From NCBI GenBank assembly GCA_947631945.1, contig CANRNI010000012.1:1-64000 (forward strand): a stretch of 64,000 bases of DNA. The letters are read 5' to 3'. Of the stretch, positions 53,701 to 61,540 are shown piece by piece. This stretch comes from an uncultured Clostridia bacterium (GTDB taxonomy: Bacteria; Bacillota; Clostridia; Oscillospirales; Acutalibacteraceae). Below the pieces are notes generated by a model. That model did not search any database and was not told the origin of the DNA. It was given only the letters and a program-made list of their open reading frames with translations. Position 1 is the first letter of the stretch. Each line of letters begins with the position of its first letter. A program made the translations under genes and the position numbers.

Positions 53701-54898
53701 AGTAGATAAAAATAATAAAAATTATTTAAATGATGAATACGGTGTTCTGTTTGATAAGAATAAAAATAATTTAATGCAATATCCCATAGGTAATACGAGA
53801 GCAGAATATTCCATCCCGGAAGACACTACCATTATTTCACCAACTGCTTTTTCTTTTTGTTCTTCGCTGACATACATAACCATCCCCAACAGCGTAACAA
53901 GTATCGGCGATGAGGCATTTTATGAATGTGATTCACTTCAAACAGTTTATTATACAGGAAGTAGCGAACAGTGGGATAATATTTCTATTGGTTCTGATAA
54001 TGAACATTTAACGAACGTCAATATTATATATGACTACGATCCTGCGGCGGCGATGACAATGTCGCTTGTGTATATTATGCCCGTTGCGGAAGTTCCCGTA
54101 TCGACAACAAGCGAAACTCTGACCGGCGCGGTTATCGGCAACAGTTATATTATGCTGATAGTCAAAGATGAAAATGCGGCAGATTTGCTTGCGTCGGACA
54201 ATCTCCTTTATATTGACCAGAAAACAGCGGAAAGCGAATCATTGACGTTTGAATTTGTGCCGAGGGAAGAATATAACGGTTACAATGTTATTTTCAACGG
54301 CGCAGACCTTGGCGACGAAGTTATCACACCTCCCGCGCACGAACATAACTACACAGCAGAAATCACTCCCGCGACTTGCACCGAGGACGGTTACGCAACC
54401 TACACCTGCTCCGAATGCGGCGACAATTACACCGAAACAATTCCCGCGACGGGTCACAAGTCCGAAACGGTAAAGGGTAAGGCAGCGACATGCACGGAAA
54501 CGGGCTTGACAAACGGTGCGAAATGTTCCGTATGTAGCGCGATACTGACTGCTCAAACCGAAATCCCCGCGACGGGTCACACTCCGGGCGAATGGGAAGT
54601 TATAACTCCCGCCGAAATCGGCAAGGAAGGTCTTGAACAGCAGAAATGCACCGTTTGCGGCGAAGTAATAAACGAGCGTACAATTCCCGCGATTGAAAAT
54701 CCCGTTATGCTCGGCGACGTCAACAACGATGGAATTATAACAGCGGCGGACGCAAGACTTGCTCTCAGAATATCCGCGCAGTTGGAAAATCCTTCAAATG
54801 AACAGCTTATTGCCGCAGATGTGAACCGAGATAACGTAGTTACAGCCGCCGACGCAAGAAAAATTCTCCGCGTTTCGGCGTCGATAGACGTTTTATAA
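50777..54898 (+). CDS. Large secreted BspA-type leucine-rich-repeat protein with dockerin-type module
   Basis: A 1373-residue exported protein. A signal peptide (ends near residue 27) and a beta-rich N-terminal region precede a carboxypeptidase-regulatory-like domain at about 567-640 ('VKDPNGTPVEKAKVYQES'). BspA-type leucine-rich repeats span about 658-1080 (repeating 'LTSVTIPDSVTRIGDAAF'). Two Cys-rich modules ('CTEDGYATYTCSECG', 'CTETGLTNGAKCSVC') follow at about 1184-1300, and two dockerin-type calcium loops close the C-terminus. BspA repeats mediate adhesion in other gut and oral bacteria. The domain edges are estimates. Confidence 0.88.
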   Translation: MKITKRIISVMLAVLMMITIVPLSSFAEDNGKNSNVEANGDVEYQANNAVGDIILNAANEEKNEETSNYIINSVTVQNKTATANVINYESCSLVVAVYDNNGKKMLTSANATLEKSDEPTESTVTLDFDIDVMPDYYYIKAFLLNSENAPLCNMYVNKEHTKEFEEFMAKTTDDFDSDKVINIDESKNNNFLVVTDDTKIVDKQDGVNTVTTDDYANGTYVINNADKQIKGLKPGDIFYYPYGSGENEYIVAKVKDINVDGDTVTIKSDGNTDPSEMFDFVKIDISSSETTFDAEGMDESVTHEDITPKTRAITAGDVSDKLSANDKYSVDKEFEITSNIKVKIAGEVEFGAKIELKVYIDKDENINRIELNVKYDAKISISISGVIKNEIPLGYLGIDAKVVTAKIGPKLIFKVTVSKIKVSFTLAEASFGIVYDADSGLSQTETPPKLTFDPQVSEEASASISIGISAEANALFLVKAVAEASAGIEVKAKQEFINDDSEKHSCGFCLEGTVNLKAEGKITGEVLKIIKKEFTGFSFSLKILNFYLSDTFGFGKGICPGRSFKIEVSVKDPNGTPVEKAKVYQESHEDDAKQTNSKGKASIYVENGERTIVVKTSTGKIYKKTITANTAKSITIKTDEIYEPDHSQDDEDKPNTSGILDSGDCGADGDNVNWTLYNDGELVISGNGEMKNYYSFEAPWYSNHKEIDKVTIKNGVTCIGNAAFEYCSLTSVTIPDSVTRIGDAAFAACPGLTSVTIPDGVTFIDNRAFHNCESLTNVIIGNGVTSINAEAFDLCEALTNVTIGNHVKYIGASAFQGTNIINIYIPDSVINVDSFAFSVCENLTNVTIGKSVASIGENVFYYDTSLANISVNINNQNYSSDEYGVLFNKNKTELIQYPIGNTRTEYSIPNTVNNIIDWSFSYCTSIKNITIPNSVTNIGYGAFISCGFSNVTIPANVMMIEDCVFGGCTELKNITVDKNNKNYLNDEYGVLFDKNKNNLMQYPIGNTRAEYSIPEDTTIISPTAFSFCSSLTYITIPNSVTSIGDEAFYECDSLQTVYYTGSSEQWDNISIGSDNEHLTNVNIIYDYDPAAAMTMSLVYIMPVAEVPVSTTSETLTGAVIGNSYIMLIVKDENAADLLASDNLLYIDQKTAESESLTFEFVPREEYNGYNVIFNGADLGDEVITPPAHEHNYTAEITPATCTEDGYATYTCSECGDNYTETIPATGHKSETVKGKAATCTETGLTNGAKCSVCSAILTAQTEIPATGHTPGEWEVITPAEIGKEGLEQQKCTVCGEVINERTIPAIENPVMLGDVNNDGIITAADARLALRISAQLENPSNEQLIAADVNRDNVVTAADARKILRVSASIDVL

Positions 54899-54930
54899 AA
54901 ACATAGCGGGTATATTTATACCAAAAAAAT

Positions 54931-54967
54931 ACCGGGCGTCCGATTTTTGACGCTCGGCATTTTTTTT
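54931..54967. terminator. Bidirectional terminator between convergent genes
   Basis: ACCGGGCGTC...GACGCTCGGC with T runs on the plus side and A runs (T runs on the minus strand) on the other. It serves both the LRR protein gene and clpC. Confidence 0.85.
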
Positions 54968-54983
54968 GAAAAATTTACGGAGT

Positions 54984-57440
54984 TTACGGACGTTCGGCGT
55001 TTTCCGGCGTTTCCTCAAACACAAATTCTCCGTCTTTTACGTCGCAGACATATTTCTTTCCTGCCTGTATCTTTCCCTCAAGGAGCAGTTCGGAGAGCTT
55101 ATCCTCTATATTCGTTCTTACCGCGCGTCTTAAAGGTCTTGCGCCGTATACCTCGTCAAAGCCCACGTCCGCGATTTTGTCCGCCGCCGCGTCGGTAAAT
55201 TCCATATCTATTTCCATTTCCGCTACTCTGTATTTTACGTTGTCAAGCATTTTCTTCGCAATCTCGCGGATATTCTCTTTCGAGAGCCTTGAAAATACTA
55301 TGATATCATCGACGCGGTTCAAAAATTCGGGTCTGAACGTGTTTTTAAGCTCGCCCATGACCGCTTCGCGGATTTTTTCAAACGACATCGTACTTCCGCC
55401 CGAGGAGAATCCCAACGACGCCTGTTTATCGGTAATCAGCTTCGCGCCTACGTTTGAAGTCATTATAATTACGGCGTTTTTGAAGCTTACGCGTCTGCCC
55501 TGCGAATCGGTAAGAATACCGTCGTCGAGTATCTGGAGCATCATATTGAATACGTCGGGATGCGCTTTCTCTATCTCGTCGAACAGAACGACCGAATACG
55601 GCTTTCTGCGTATTTTTTCGGTAAGCTGTCCGCCCTCCTCATAGCCGACGTATCCGGGAGGAGAACCCACAAGGCGCGAAACGGTGTGTTTTTCCATATA
55701 TTCCGACATATCGAGCCTGATTATCGCGTTTTCGTCCCCGAACATAGCCTGCGCGAGAGCCTTGCAAAGCTCCGTTTTTCCTACGCCCGTGGGGCCGAGG
55801 AATATAAACGAGCCTATCGGACGCTTGGGGTCTTTAAGTCCGACTCTGCTGCGGCGTATCGCCTTCGATACCGCGCTTACAGCCTCGTTCTGTCCTATCA
55901 GCCTGTTATGAAGCTCTTTTTCAAGATTAAGCAGTCTCTGACTTTCTTCAATCGTCAACTGATTTACGGGTATACCCGTCCAGCTTGCCACGATTTCGGC
56001 AATTTCGTTTATTCCGACTTCGCCCGAGACGTGTCCCATGGTTTCTTCCCATTTCGCCTTTTCTTCGCTGAGCTTTTTCTGTAGCTCCTTTTCATCGTCC
56101 CTGAGCTTGGCCGCGCGCTCAAATTCCTGCGAATTTACTGCCGACGCTTTTTCCTCGCTGATTTCCTTTATTTTGTTTTCGAGATCCTTTATATCGGCCG
56201 GAGGAGTAAACGCTTTTAATCTTACTCTTGACGAGGCTTCGTCTATAAGGTCGATGGCTTTGTCAGGCAGATATCTGTCGCCGATATATCTTGCCGAGAG
56301 CTTTACCGCCGCATGAATAGCGTCGTCGGTGATTTTTACCTTGTGGTGCGCTTCGTATTTATCTCTGAGTCCCTTTAAAATCTCAACAGCTTCGTCCTCC
56401 GTGGGTTCGCCTACCGTTACAGGCTGGAAACGTCTTTCAAGAGCCGCGTCCTTTTCAATATTTTTGCGGTATTCTTCAATCGTCGTTGCGCCGATTACCT
56501 GTAAATCGCCTCTCGCAAGCGACGGCTTTAAAATATTCGCTGCGTCCGTCGCGCCCTCTGCGGAGCCTGCGCCCACAAGAGTATGAATCTCGTCTATAAA
56601 CAGTATTACGTTGCCGGATTTTGTAACTTCTTCTATACAGCTTTTGATTCTGTCCTCAAAATCGCCCCTGTATTTTGTACCCGCGACCATGCCCGTGAGG
56701 TCAAGCGAAACTATCCTCTTGTCTTTCAGAATTTCGGGAACCTCGTTTTTGGCTATTTTCAGCGCCAGACCTTCCGCAATCGCGGTCTTGCCTACGCCCG
56801 GCTCGCCTATAAGACAGGGATTGTTTTTTGTACGCCTTGAAAGTATCTGCGTAACTCTTTCAATTTCGTTCTGCCTGCCTATAACAGGGTCAACCTTGCC
56901 TTCTTTGGCAAGAGCGGTCAAGTCTCTGCCGAATTTATCAAGGTTTTCGGTCTTTCCGCCGGAGCTTCTGTGAGAGGACTGCGAACCGCCCGCTGATGTA
57001 TCGCCCGAGGACGCTCTCGCGATATCGTTCATAATATCCGAAAGCGACGCGCCGAGCTTTGTAATTATTTTGGAAGCGTAGCACTGCGTTTCTCTTACAA
57101 GACAGGCGAGTAAATGCTCTGTCCCCACAAGAGGAAGTCCGGAGGCACGGGCCGTAAGCAAAGACGTTTCTATAATATTTTTGCTTCTCGGCGTAAAATC
57201 ATCGGGGGACAGCTCGGTCGGCATTCCTATTCCGACAGAGCTTTTTATTATATCCTCGACCTTTGAATAAGTGATGTTTTTTGCGGCGAGTACCGAGGAG
57301 GCTACCGAGGACGTATCCTTGAGTATACCCAAAAGCAGATGCTCGCTGCCAATGTATGTGTGGCCTAAATCCTCCGCCGCGTTCACAGCGTTGTTCAGAG
57401 CCACGTTTGCTTTTTCGTTAAAACCTGTGAATTTATACAT
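54984..57440 (-). CDS. clpC: ATP-dependent Clp protease ATPase subunit ClpC
   Basis: An 818-residue Hsp100 ATPase. Double Clp N-domain, first AAA domain with Walker A 'GEPGVGKTA' (about residue 211), a UVR/M-domain coil (about 440) and second AAA domain with 'GPTGVGKTE' (about 550). It unfolds proteins for ClpP, including those marked by phosphoarginine from McsB. I start at 57440 behind AGAGGT; the longer frame to 57482 reads heptamer DNA. Fourth gene of the ctsR operon, separated from mcsB by a repeat element. Confidence 0.95.
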   Translation of the reverse strand: MYKFTGFNEKANVALNNAVNAAEDLGHTYIGSEHLLLGILKDTSSVASSVLAAKNITYSKVEDIIKSSVGIGMPTELSPDDFTPRSKNIIETSLLTARASGLPLVGTEHLLACLVRETQCYASKIITKLGASLSDIMNDIARASSGDTSAGGSQSSHRSSGGKTENLDKFGRDLTALAKEGKVDPVIGRQNEIERVTQILSRRTKNNPCLIGEPGVGKTAIAEGLALKIAKNEVPEILKDKRIVSLDLTGMVAGTKYRGDFEDRIKSCIEEVTKSGNVILFIDEIHTLVGAGSAEGATDAANILKPSLARGDLQVIGATTIEEYRKNIEKDAALERRFQPVTVGEPTEDEAVEILKGLRDKYEAHHKVKITDDAIHAAVKLSARYIGDRYLPDKAIDLIDEASSRVRLKAFTPPADIKDLENKIKEISEEKASAVNSQEFERAAKLRDDEKELQKKLSEEKAKWEETMGHVSGEVGINEIAEIVASWTGIPVNQLTIEESQRLLNLEKELHNRLIGQNEAVSAVSKAIRRSRVGLKDPKRPIGSFIFLGPTGVGKTELCKALAQAMFGDENAIIRLDMSEYMEKHTVSRLVGSPPGYVGYEEGGQLTEKIRRKPYSVVLFDEIEKAHPDVFNMMLQILDDGILTDSQGRRVSFKNAVIIMTSNVGAKLITDKQASLGFSSGGSTMSFEKIREAVMGELKNTFRPEFLNRVDDIIVFSRLSKENIREIAKKMLDNVKYRVAEMEIDMEFTDAAADKIADVGFDEVYGARPLRRAVRTNIEDKLSELLLEGKIQAGKKYVCDVKDGEFVFEETPENAERP

Positions 57441-57459
57441 AATCGTAGACCTCTTTTTT

Positions 57460-57686
57460 AATTGACAATTGACAATGTACAATTGACAATTAATTTATAA
57501 TTAATTTTTGCTACAGATAATTAATTTTTGCTACAGACAAGGGCTTTCAAGGCTATTGGATTTTGTTAATGAAATTTGTAATTTTCGGAACTCCCATTAA
57601 TAGCCTTTAACGGGATAATAATTATCAATTACAATTGTCAATTGTCAATTGTACATTGTCAATTGTACATTGTACATTGTCAATTG
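57460..57686. mobile_element. Heptamer-ended element between mcsB and clpC
   Basis: Array at 57460-57491 (AATTGAC, AATTGAC, AATGTAC, AATTGAC, AATT) and inverted array at 57625-57686, enclosing a 130-bp core with two TTAATTTTTGCTACAGA direct repeats and an AAGGCTATTGG...TAATAGCCTTTAA inverted pair. The right array supplies the mcsB stop codon. Confidence 0.88.
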
Positions 57687-58690
57687 AACAGCGTTTCCCT
57701 GACCGTTTTTGCTCTTATCTCGTCGCGCTCGTCGCTCGTCATGTCCTCTTTATTCGAGCAGGCGAGAGTAGCCGCCTGCATGGTTTCGGTAAGCTCGTTG
57801 ATTTTTGAAACGTCCGTTTCTATAATCTTATAAACGGAGCCGAGCCTTACCCATGAAAACAGCTCGAGCATTTCGTCCGTACTTAAAAGCCTTGCCGACG
57901 AAAGTATTCCGTAAGCTCTTGTTATCCTGTCAAGCACGTTTACGTTTTTGACAAATTCCTCTCCGACAGAATGCTCCTGCGTGGCAATCTGCATTGTTAT
58001 TGATTTAAGATTATCAAGCGCGGAGCGCTCCGAAATTCCAAGCGTAACCTGATTGCTTAACTGGAATATATCGCCCTTTGCGTTTGAACCCTCGCCGTAG
58101 GTGCCTCTTATCGTGAGTCCCAGCTTGCTTATGGTCGACGCGAGCTTTGAAGTCTGACCGCATTTTGAAAGCGCGGGAAGGTGCATCATTACGGAGGCTC
58201 TCATGCCTGTTCCGAGGTTTGTCGGGCATTGGGTAAGATATCCTATGCGCTCGTCGAACGCGTATTTCAGCTTTGAATCAAGAAGGTCGTCTATTTTGTT
58301 CGCAAGCTCGAAAGCGCCTTCGAGGTCAAGACCGCCCTTTATTACCTGGATTCTGATGTGATCCTCCTCGCAAAGCATTATGCTTACCGATTCGTCCTCC
58401 GAGAGCAACAAAGCTCTGCCCTTTTGAACCGACGCAAATTCGGGGCTTATCAAGTGTCTTTCCGCAAGCGATACAGCCTGTTTCGGAGTAAGCGTCTGCA
58501 TTTCGATATAGTTGAGTTTTATTCCCGAAACGTCTGAAAGAGCGTCTCTTACTGTTCTGCATACCTGCTCTCTTCCGGAAGCGTCAAGACGGCAGGGGAA
58601 AGGAAAGTCGCTTAAATTTCTTGCGAATCTTATTCTTGTGCTCAGTATAACGTCGTCATGACTGCTTTTTACTTCATACCACTTATTCAT
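57680..58690 (-). CDS. mcsB: Protein arginine kinase McsB
   Basis: A 336-residue ATP:guanido phosphotransferase-family kinase that phosphorylates Arg on CtsR and misfolded proteins. Motifs are 'LSTRIRFARNL', 'CEEDHIRI' (about residue 107; NEEDH in Bacillus) and 'CPTNLGTGMRASV' (about 160) with the reactive Cys. The ATG overlaps the mcsA stop (ATGA). The protein ends 'LFN' with AAT-TGA taken from a heptamer array, so its native C-terminus has probably been replaced. Confidence 0.95.
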   Translation of the reverse strand: MNKWYEVKSSHDDVILSTRIRFARNLSDFPFPCRLDASGREQVCRTVRDALSDVSGIKLNYIEMQTLTPKQAVSLAERHLISPEFASVQKGRALLLSEDESVSIMLCEEDHIRIQVIKGGLDLEGAFELANKIDDLLDSKLKYAFDERIGYLTQCPTNLGTGMRASVMMHLPALSKCGQTSKLASTISKLGLTIRGTYGEGSNAKGDIFQLSNQVTLGISERSALDNLKSITMQIATQEHSVGEEFVKNVNVLDRITRAYGILSSARLLSTDEMLELFSWVRLGSVYKIIETDVSKINELTETMQAATLACSNKEDMTSDERDEIRAKTVRETLFN

Positions 58691-59184
58691 GCCTGACCCT
58701 CCAGTTCTCTTATTTCGTCGCGGAGCTGAGCCGCTTTTTCAAAATTCTGTTCGTCTATAGCTTTTCCGAGCTGTGCTTTCAGCTCCGTAAGCCTGTGCGC
58801 GTTTTTTACCTCTTCGCTCGCGCCCTGCGGAAATTTTCCCTGATGCTCCGTCTTGCCGTGTATCCTTTGAAGCGACGGGAGCAGCTTATCGAAAAACGTC
58901 TTGTAGCAGTCCGCGCAGCCTACCATACCGCTTTTTACGATATCGTCGAACGAGCAGCCGCATTTTTCACAGCGGATAACTTTGCTGCTCAGTCTGCTTA
59001 CGGGCGTATCTCCGAAAAATCCTCCGAAAAGGTCGCTCAGGTTAAGCCCGAAGCCCGTGAACATGGAATTGTAACCGAGCGCTTTTGCGCATTGTGAACA
59101 AAGATGAGTTTCGGCTGTTTCGCCGTTTATTATTCTTTTGAGATGTGTTGTGGCTTCATTTTTGCCGCAGTTCTGACATAACAT
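58687..59184 (-). CDS. mcsA: McsA, activator of McsB
   Basis: A 165-residue protein with zinc-binding CxxC pairs ('CQNCGK', 'CSQCAK', 'CEKCGC', 'CADCYK') and a C-terminal UVR domain ('QNFEKAAQLRDEIRELE'). It activates McsB and helps target ClpC. The start is ATG 59184 behind AAGGAG; the longer frame to 59229 is unsupported. Confidence 0.93.
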   Translation of the reverse strand: MLCQNCGKNEATTHLKRIINGETAETHLCSQCAKALGYNSMFTGFGLNLSDLFGGFFGDTPVSRLSSKVIRCEKCGCSFDDIVKSGMVGCADCYKTFFDKLLPSLQRIHGKTEHQGKFPQGASEEVKNAHRLTELKAQLGKAIDEQNFEKAAQLRDEIRELEGQA

Positions 59185-59229
59185 ATTATTACGCTCCTTT
59201 ATATATTGAATATTATCTGTTTTTTGCAT

Positions 59230-59679
59230 TTACATACACCCCAAGAGCATTTGTTTTAACACGGCCGCTCTTATTTTGGGGCGAAGCTCTTTATCGGCTG
59301 ATTTATAGCAATTCTCATTTATTGCCGCGAGAAGTATTTTTGCTTTATCTGCAGGAATAATCTCGCTGTGATTGAGATTTATTATTATAGCTCTCGCGGA
59401 TTGCTCGCCTATCGAATCTCCCACGGAATTTATTATATGCATAAGCATCTGTTCTTTTGCCGTATAATTTATTCGTGTGATTTTAATGTATCCGCCGCCG
59501 CCTCTGCGGCTCTCCACAGTATAGCCTTTTTCGGGAGTGAATCTTGAGGATATGACGTAATTTATCTGGCTCGGGACGCAGCCGAGCCGCTCCGCAAGCT
59601 CGTTGCGCTGAATCTCCGCTCTGCCCGTCTCGTCAAGCATACGCAAAAGCAGTGTAGCAATTTCATTGCTTAGGTTCAT
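59230..59679 (-). CDS. ctsR: Transcriptional repressor CtsR
   Basis: A 149-residue heat-shock repressor with a winged helix ('LAERLGCVPSQINYVISSRFTPEKGY') and the Gly-rich wing 'SRRGGGGYIKI'. Arg residues in the wing are the McsB target in Bacillus. First gene of the operon; its own promoter carries CtsR boxes (see 59708-59782). Confidence 0.96.
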   Translation of the reverse strand: MNLSNEIATLLLRMLDETGRAEIQRNELAERLGCVPSQINYVISSRFTPEKGYTVESRRGGGGYIKITRINYTAKEQMLMHIINSVGDSIGEQSARAIIINLNHSEIIPADKAKILLAAINENCYKSADKELRPKIRAAVLKQMLLGCM

Positions 59680-59707
59680 ATTTTAATCAATCCCTTCGGT
59701 GTTTGAC

Positions 59708-59782
59708 TTTGACTTTCTTTGACCTTGTGATTCATATTATAATCACGCTTATGCTTTTTGTCAAAGGTCAAAAAAGGTCAAA
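59708..59782 (-). promoter_or_regulatory. ctsR operon promoter with two CtsR operators
   Basis: On the minus strand TTGACA (59759-59764), 17-base spacer, TATAAT (59736-59741). Downstream, GGTCAAAGAAAGTCAAA (59708-59724, minus) is a CtsR heptad box. Upstream, GGTCAAAAAAGGTCAAA (59766-59782, plus) is a perfect direct heptad box. The two boxes flank the promoter, implying autoregulated heat-shock control. Confidence 0.92.
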
Positions 59783-59920
59783 AACTAAATCAAACTTTAA
59801 TTTAGCTCGATATTTCTTGATTTTTCTTTAAATTTTAAATTATTTCATGCATTTTTCTTGTTTTTAATTGACACATCTTCGGTTTCCATATATAATTAGG
59901 GAAAAACGGAGTTATACTGT

Positions 59921-60235
59921 ATGATTATTGCCGATAGTATTATTAAACGGAAGCTTGAAAACGTATACTTTATCCGGGGCAATGGAAAAACTACCGCCGC
60001 TGATATTCTTTCCGATAAATACGGAATATACGTTTATCATACCGATAACGAAAGGTCAAAATTTTTTAAGGTAATACCGCATAATTATTGTCGTGCAGAT
60101 GTGCCGAGAGATTTTTCGTCAGATTGACAAATTCCCGAGGGAATAAAAATAATTGCAAGGGACGACAGTACCGAGCCTGAGCAAACGGCGGAGAAAATCG
60201 CGGAATATTTTAAATTTGAAGTGAAGTATAATTGA
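59921..60235 (+). pseudogene. Decayed small P-loop ATPase gene with an element fragment inside
   Basis: The frame starts 'MIIADSIIKRKLENVYFI' with a reduced P-loop 'GNGKTTAADIL', then reads into a fragment of the GGCAATACCGCA element (60068-60127) where it meets TGA at 60125-60127. The same frame continues with 'IPEGIKIIARDDSTEPEQ' and a natural-looking C-terminus to the TGA at 60233-60235. Most of the middle of the original ATPase is missing, so it is non-functional. Confidence 0.7.
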
Positions 60236-60278
60236 CATTTTTTACATATTGTGATATTGTAAATAATGGTGAAAAAGT

Positions 60279-61361
60279 ATGCTTGATAAGCTTATAAATG
60301 TTGAAAAACGGTTCGAGGAGATAGAAGCCCTGCTTTGCAGCGGAGACGTTGCCTCGGATATAGATAAATATACTTCTCTTATGAAAGAGTTAAAGCAGCT
60401 CACGCCCGTTGTGGAAAAGTTCAGAGAGCATAAAGCGGCGCGGGCGTCGTTTGAGGAAGCCAGGGAAATGCTCGAAAGCGGCGGACTTGATAAGGATTTC
60501 AGAGAAATGGTGCAGGAGGAATTTGAATCCGCGAAGCAAAAAATTGATGACACGGCTAACGAGCTTAAAATTCTTCTGCTTCCCAAGGATTCGAACGATG
60601 ATAGAAACGTTATTGTCGAGATACGCGGCGGCGCGGGCGGCGAGGAAAGCGCGCTTTTCGCTTATGACCTTTTCAGAATGTACTCGATGTACGCGGAGAC
60701 TAAAGGTTTTAAAATAGAGGTCATGAACCTTAATGAAACGGAGCTCGGCGGAATTAAGGAAATCAGCTTTATGATAAACGGAGACGGCGCGTATTCGCGT
60801 TTTAAGTTTGAAAGCGGAGTACACCGCGTTCAGCGAGTTCCCGAAACCGAATCGGGCGGCAGAATCCACACCTCTACCGTAACGGTAGCCGTTCTGCCCG
60901 AGGCGCAGGCTGTGGAGTTTGAGCTTGACCCCGCCGACCTTGTCTTTGAAACGTACAGAGCAAGCGGAGCGGGCGGACAAAAGGTAAATAAAACGTCGTC
61001 GGCGGTAAGGGTCATACACGTTCCGACGGGAACGGTCGTCGAGTGTCAGGTCGAGCGCAGTCAGTACCAGAATAAGGACAGGGCGGTAGAGCTTCTTCGT
61101 TCGAGATTATATAATGAGGAATGTCGCAGACAGCAGGAGGCAATCGACGGCGAAAGACGTTCTCAGGTAGGAACCGGCGACAGAAGCGAGAGGATAAGAA
61201 CGTATAATTATCCTCAGGGCAGAGTGACGGACCACAGAATCGGTCTTACTCTTTATAAGCTCGACGCGGTTCTTAACGGGGACTTAGATGAAATTATAGA
61301 CGCGCTTATAACCGCCGATACCGCAAAAAAGCTCGAAAACAGCGGAAACGCTGATAATTAG
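60279..61361 (+). CDS. prfA: Peptide chain release factor 1
   Basis: A 360-residue RF1 with the catalytic 'GAGGQKVNKTSSAVR' loop (GGQ) and 'RIRTYNYPQGRVTDHR'. It releases peptides at UAA and UAG. Its own stop is TAG, read from an AATTAGG heptamer (AAT-TAG-G), so the element has set the end of the gene. The length is normal. Confidence 0.95.
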   Translation: MLDKLINVEKRFEEIEALLCSGDVASDIDKYTSLMKELKQLTPVVEKFREHKAARASFEEAREMLESGGLDKDFREMVQEEFESAKQKIDDTANELKILLLPKDSNDDRNVIVEIRGGAGGEESALFAYDLFRMYSMYAETKGFKIEVMNLNETELGGIKEISFMINGDGAYSRFKFESGVHRVQRVPETESGGRIHTSTVTVAVLPEAQAVEFELDPADLVFETYRASGAGGQKVNKTSSAVRVIHVPTGTVVECQVERSQYQNKDRAVELLRSRLYNEECRRQQEAIDGERRSQVGTGDRSERIRTYNYPQGRVTDHRIGLTLYKLDAVLNGDLDEIIDALITADTAKKLENSGNADN

Positions 61362-61510
61362 GAACTTCGGAAGCCCTTAGAGCTTGGATTTTTTCAGCCT
61401 GCGGCAAGCGTAACAGTTGATTTTATCGGCGTTTAATCAATCGCTGTCCTCTTTGACAGCTATCAGCCTTAGGTATATTAAAAGTCAGAACCTTTTCCGA
61501 TAATTCATAA
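61356..61510. mobile_element. Heptamer-ended element, AATTAGG type, copy 3
   Basis: AATTAGG (61356-61362), then AACTTCGGAAGCCCTTAGAG and CTTGG. The far end is TTCCGATAATTCAT. Only one complete unit is left at each side, but the TCGGAAGCCC core start identifies the family. Confidence 0.7.
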
Positions 61511-61540
61511 GCTGATTTTTATAGAAATATTTTTGATTAT

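Noticed and set aside
57441-57482. N-terminal extension of ClpC starting 'MYIVNCQL'
   Set aside because: It is translated heptamer repeat. The same false starts (MSIVNCQL, MSIVHCQL) precede the genes at 32216 and 39767. Proper ribosome sites lie after the arrays.
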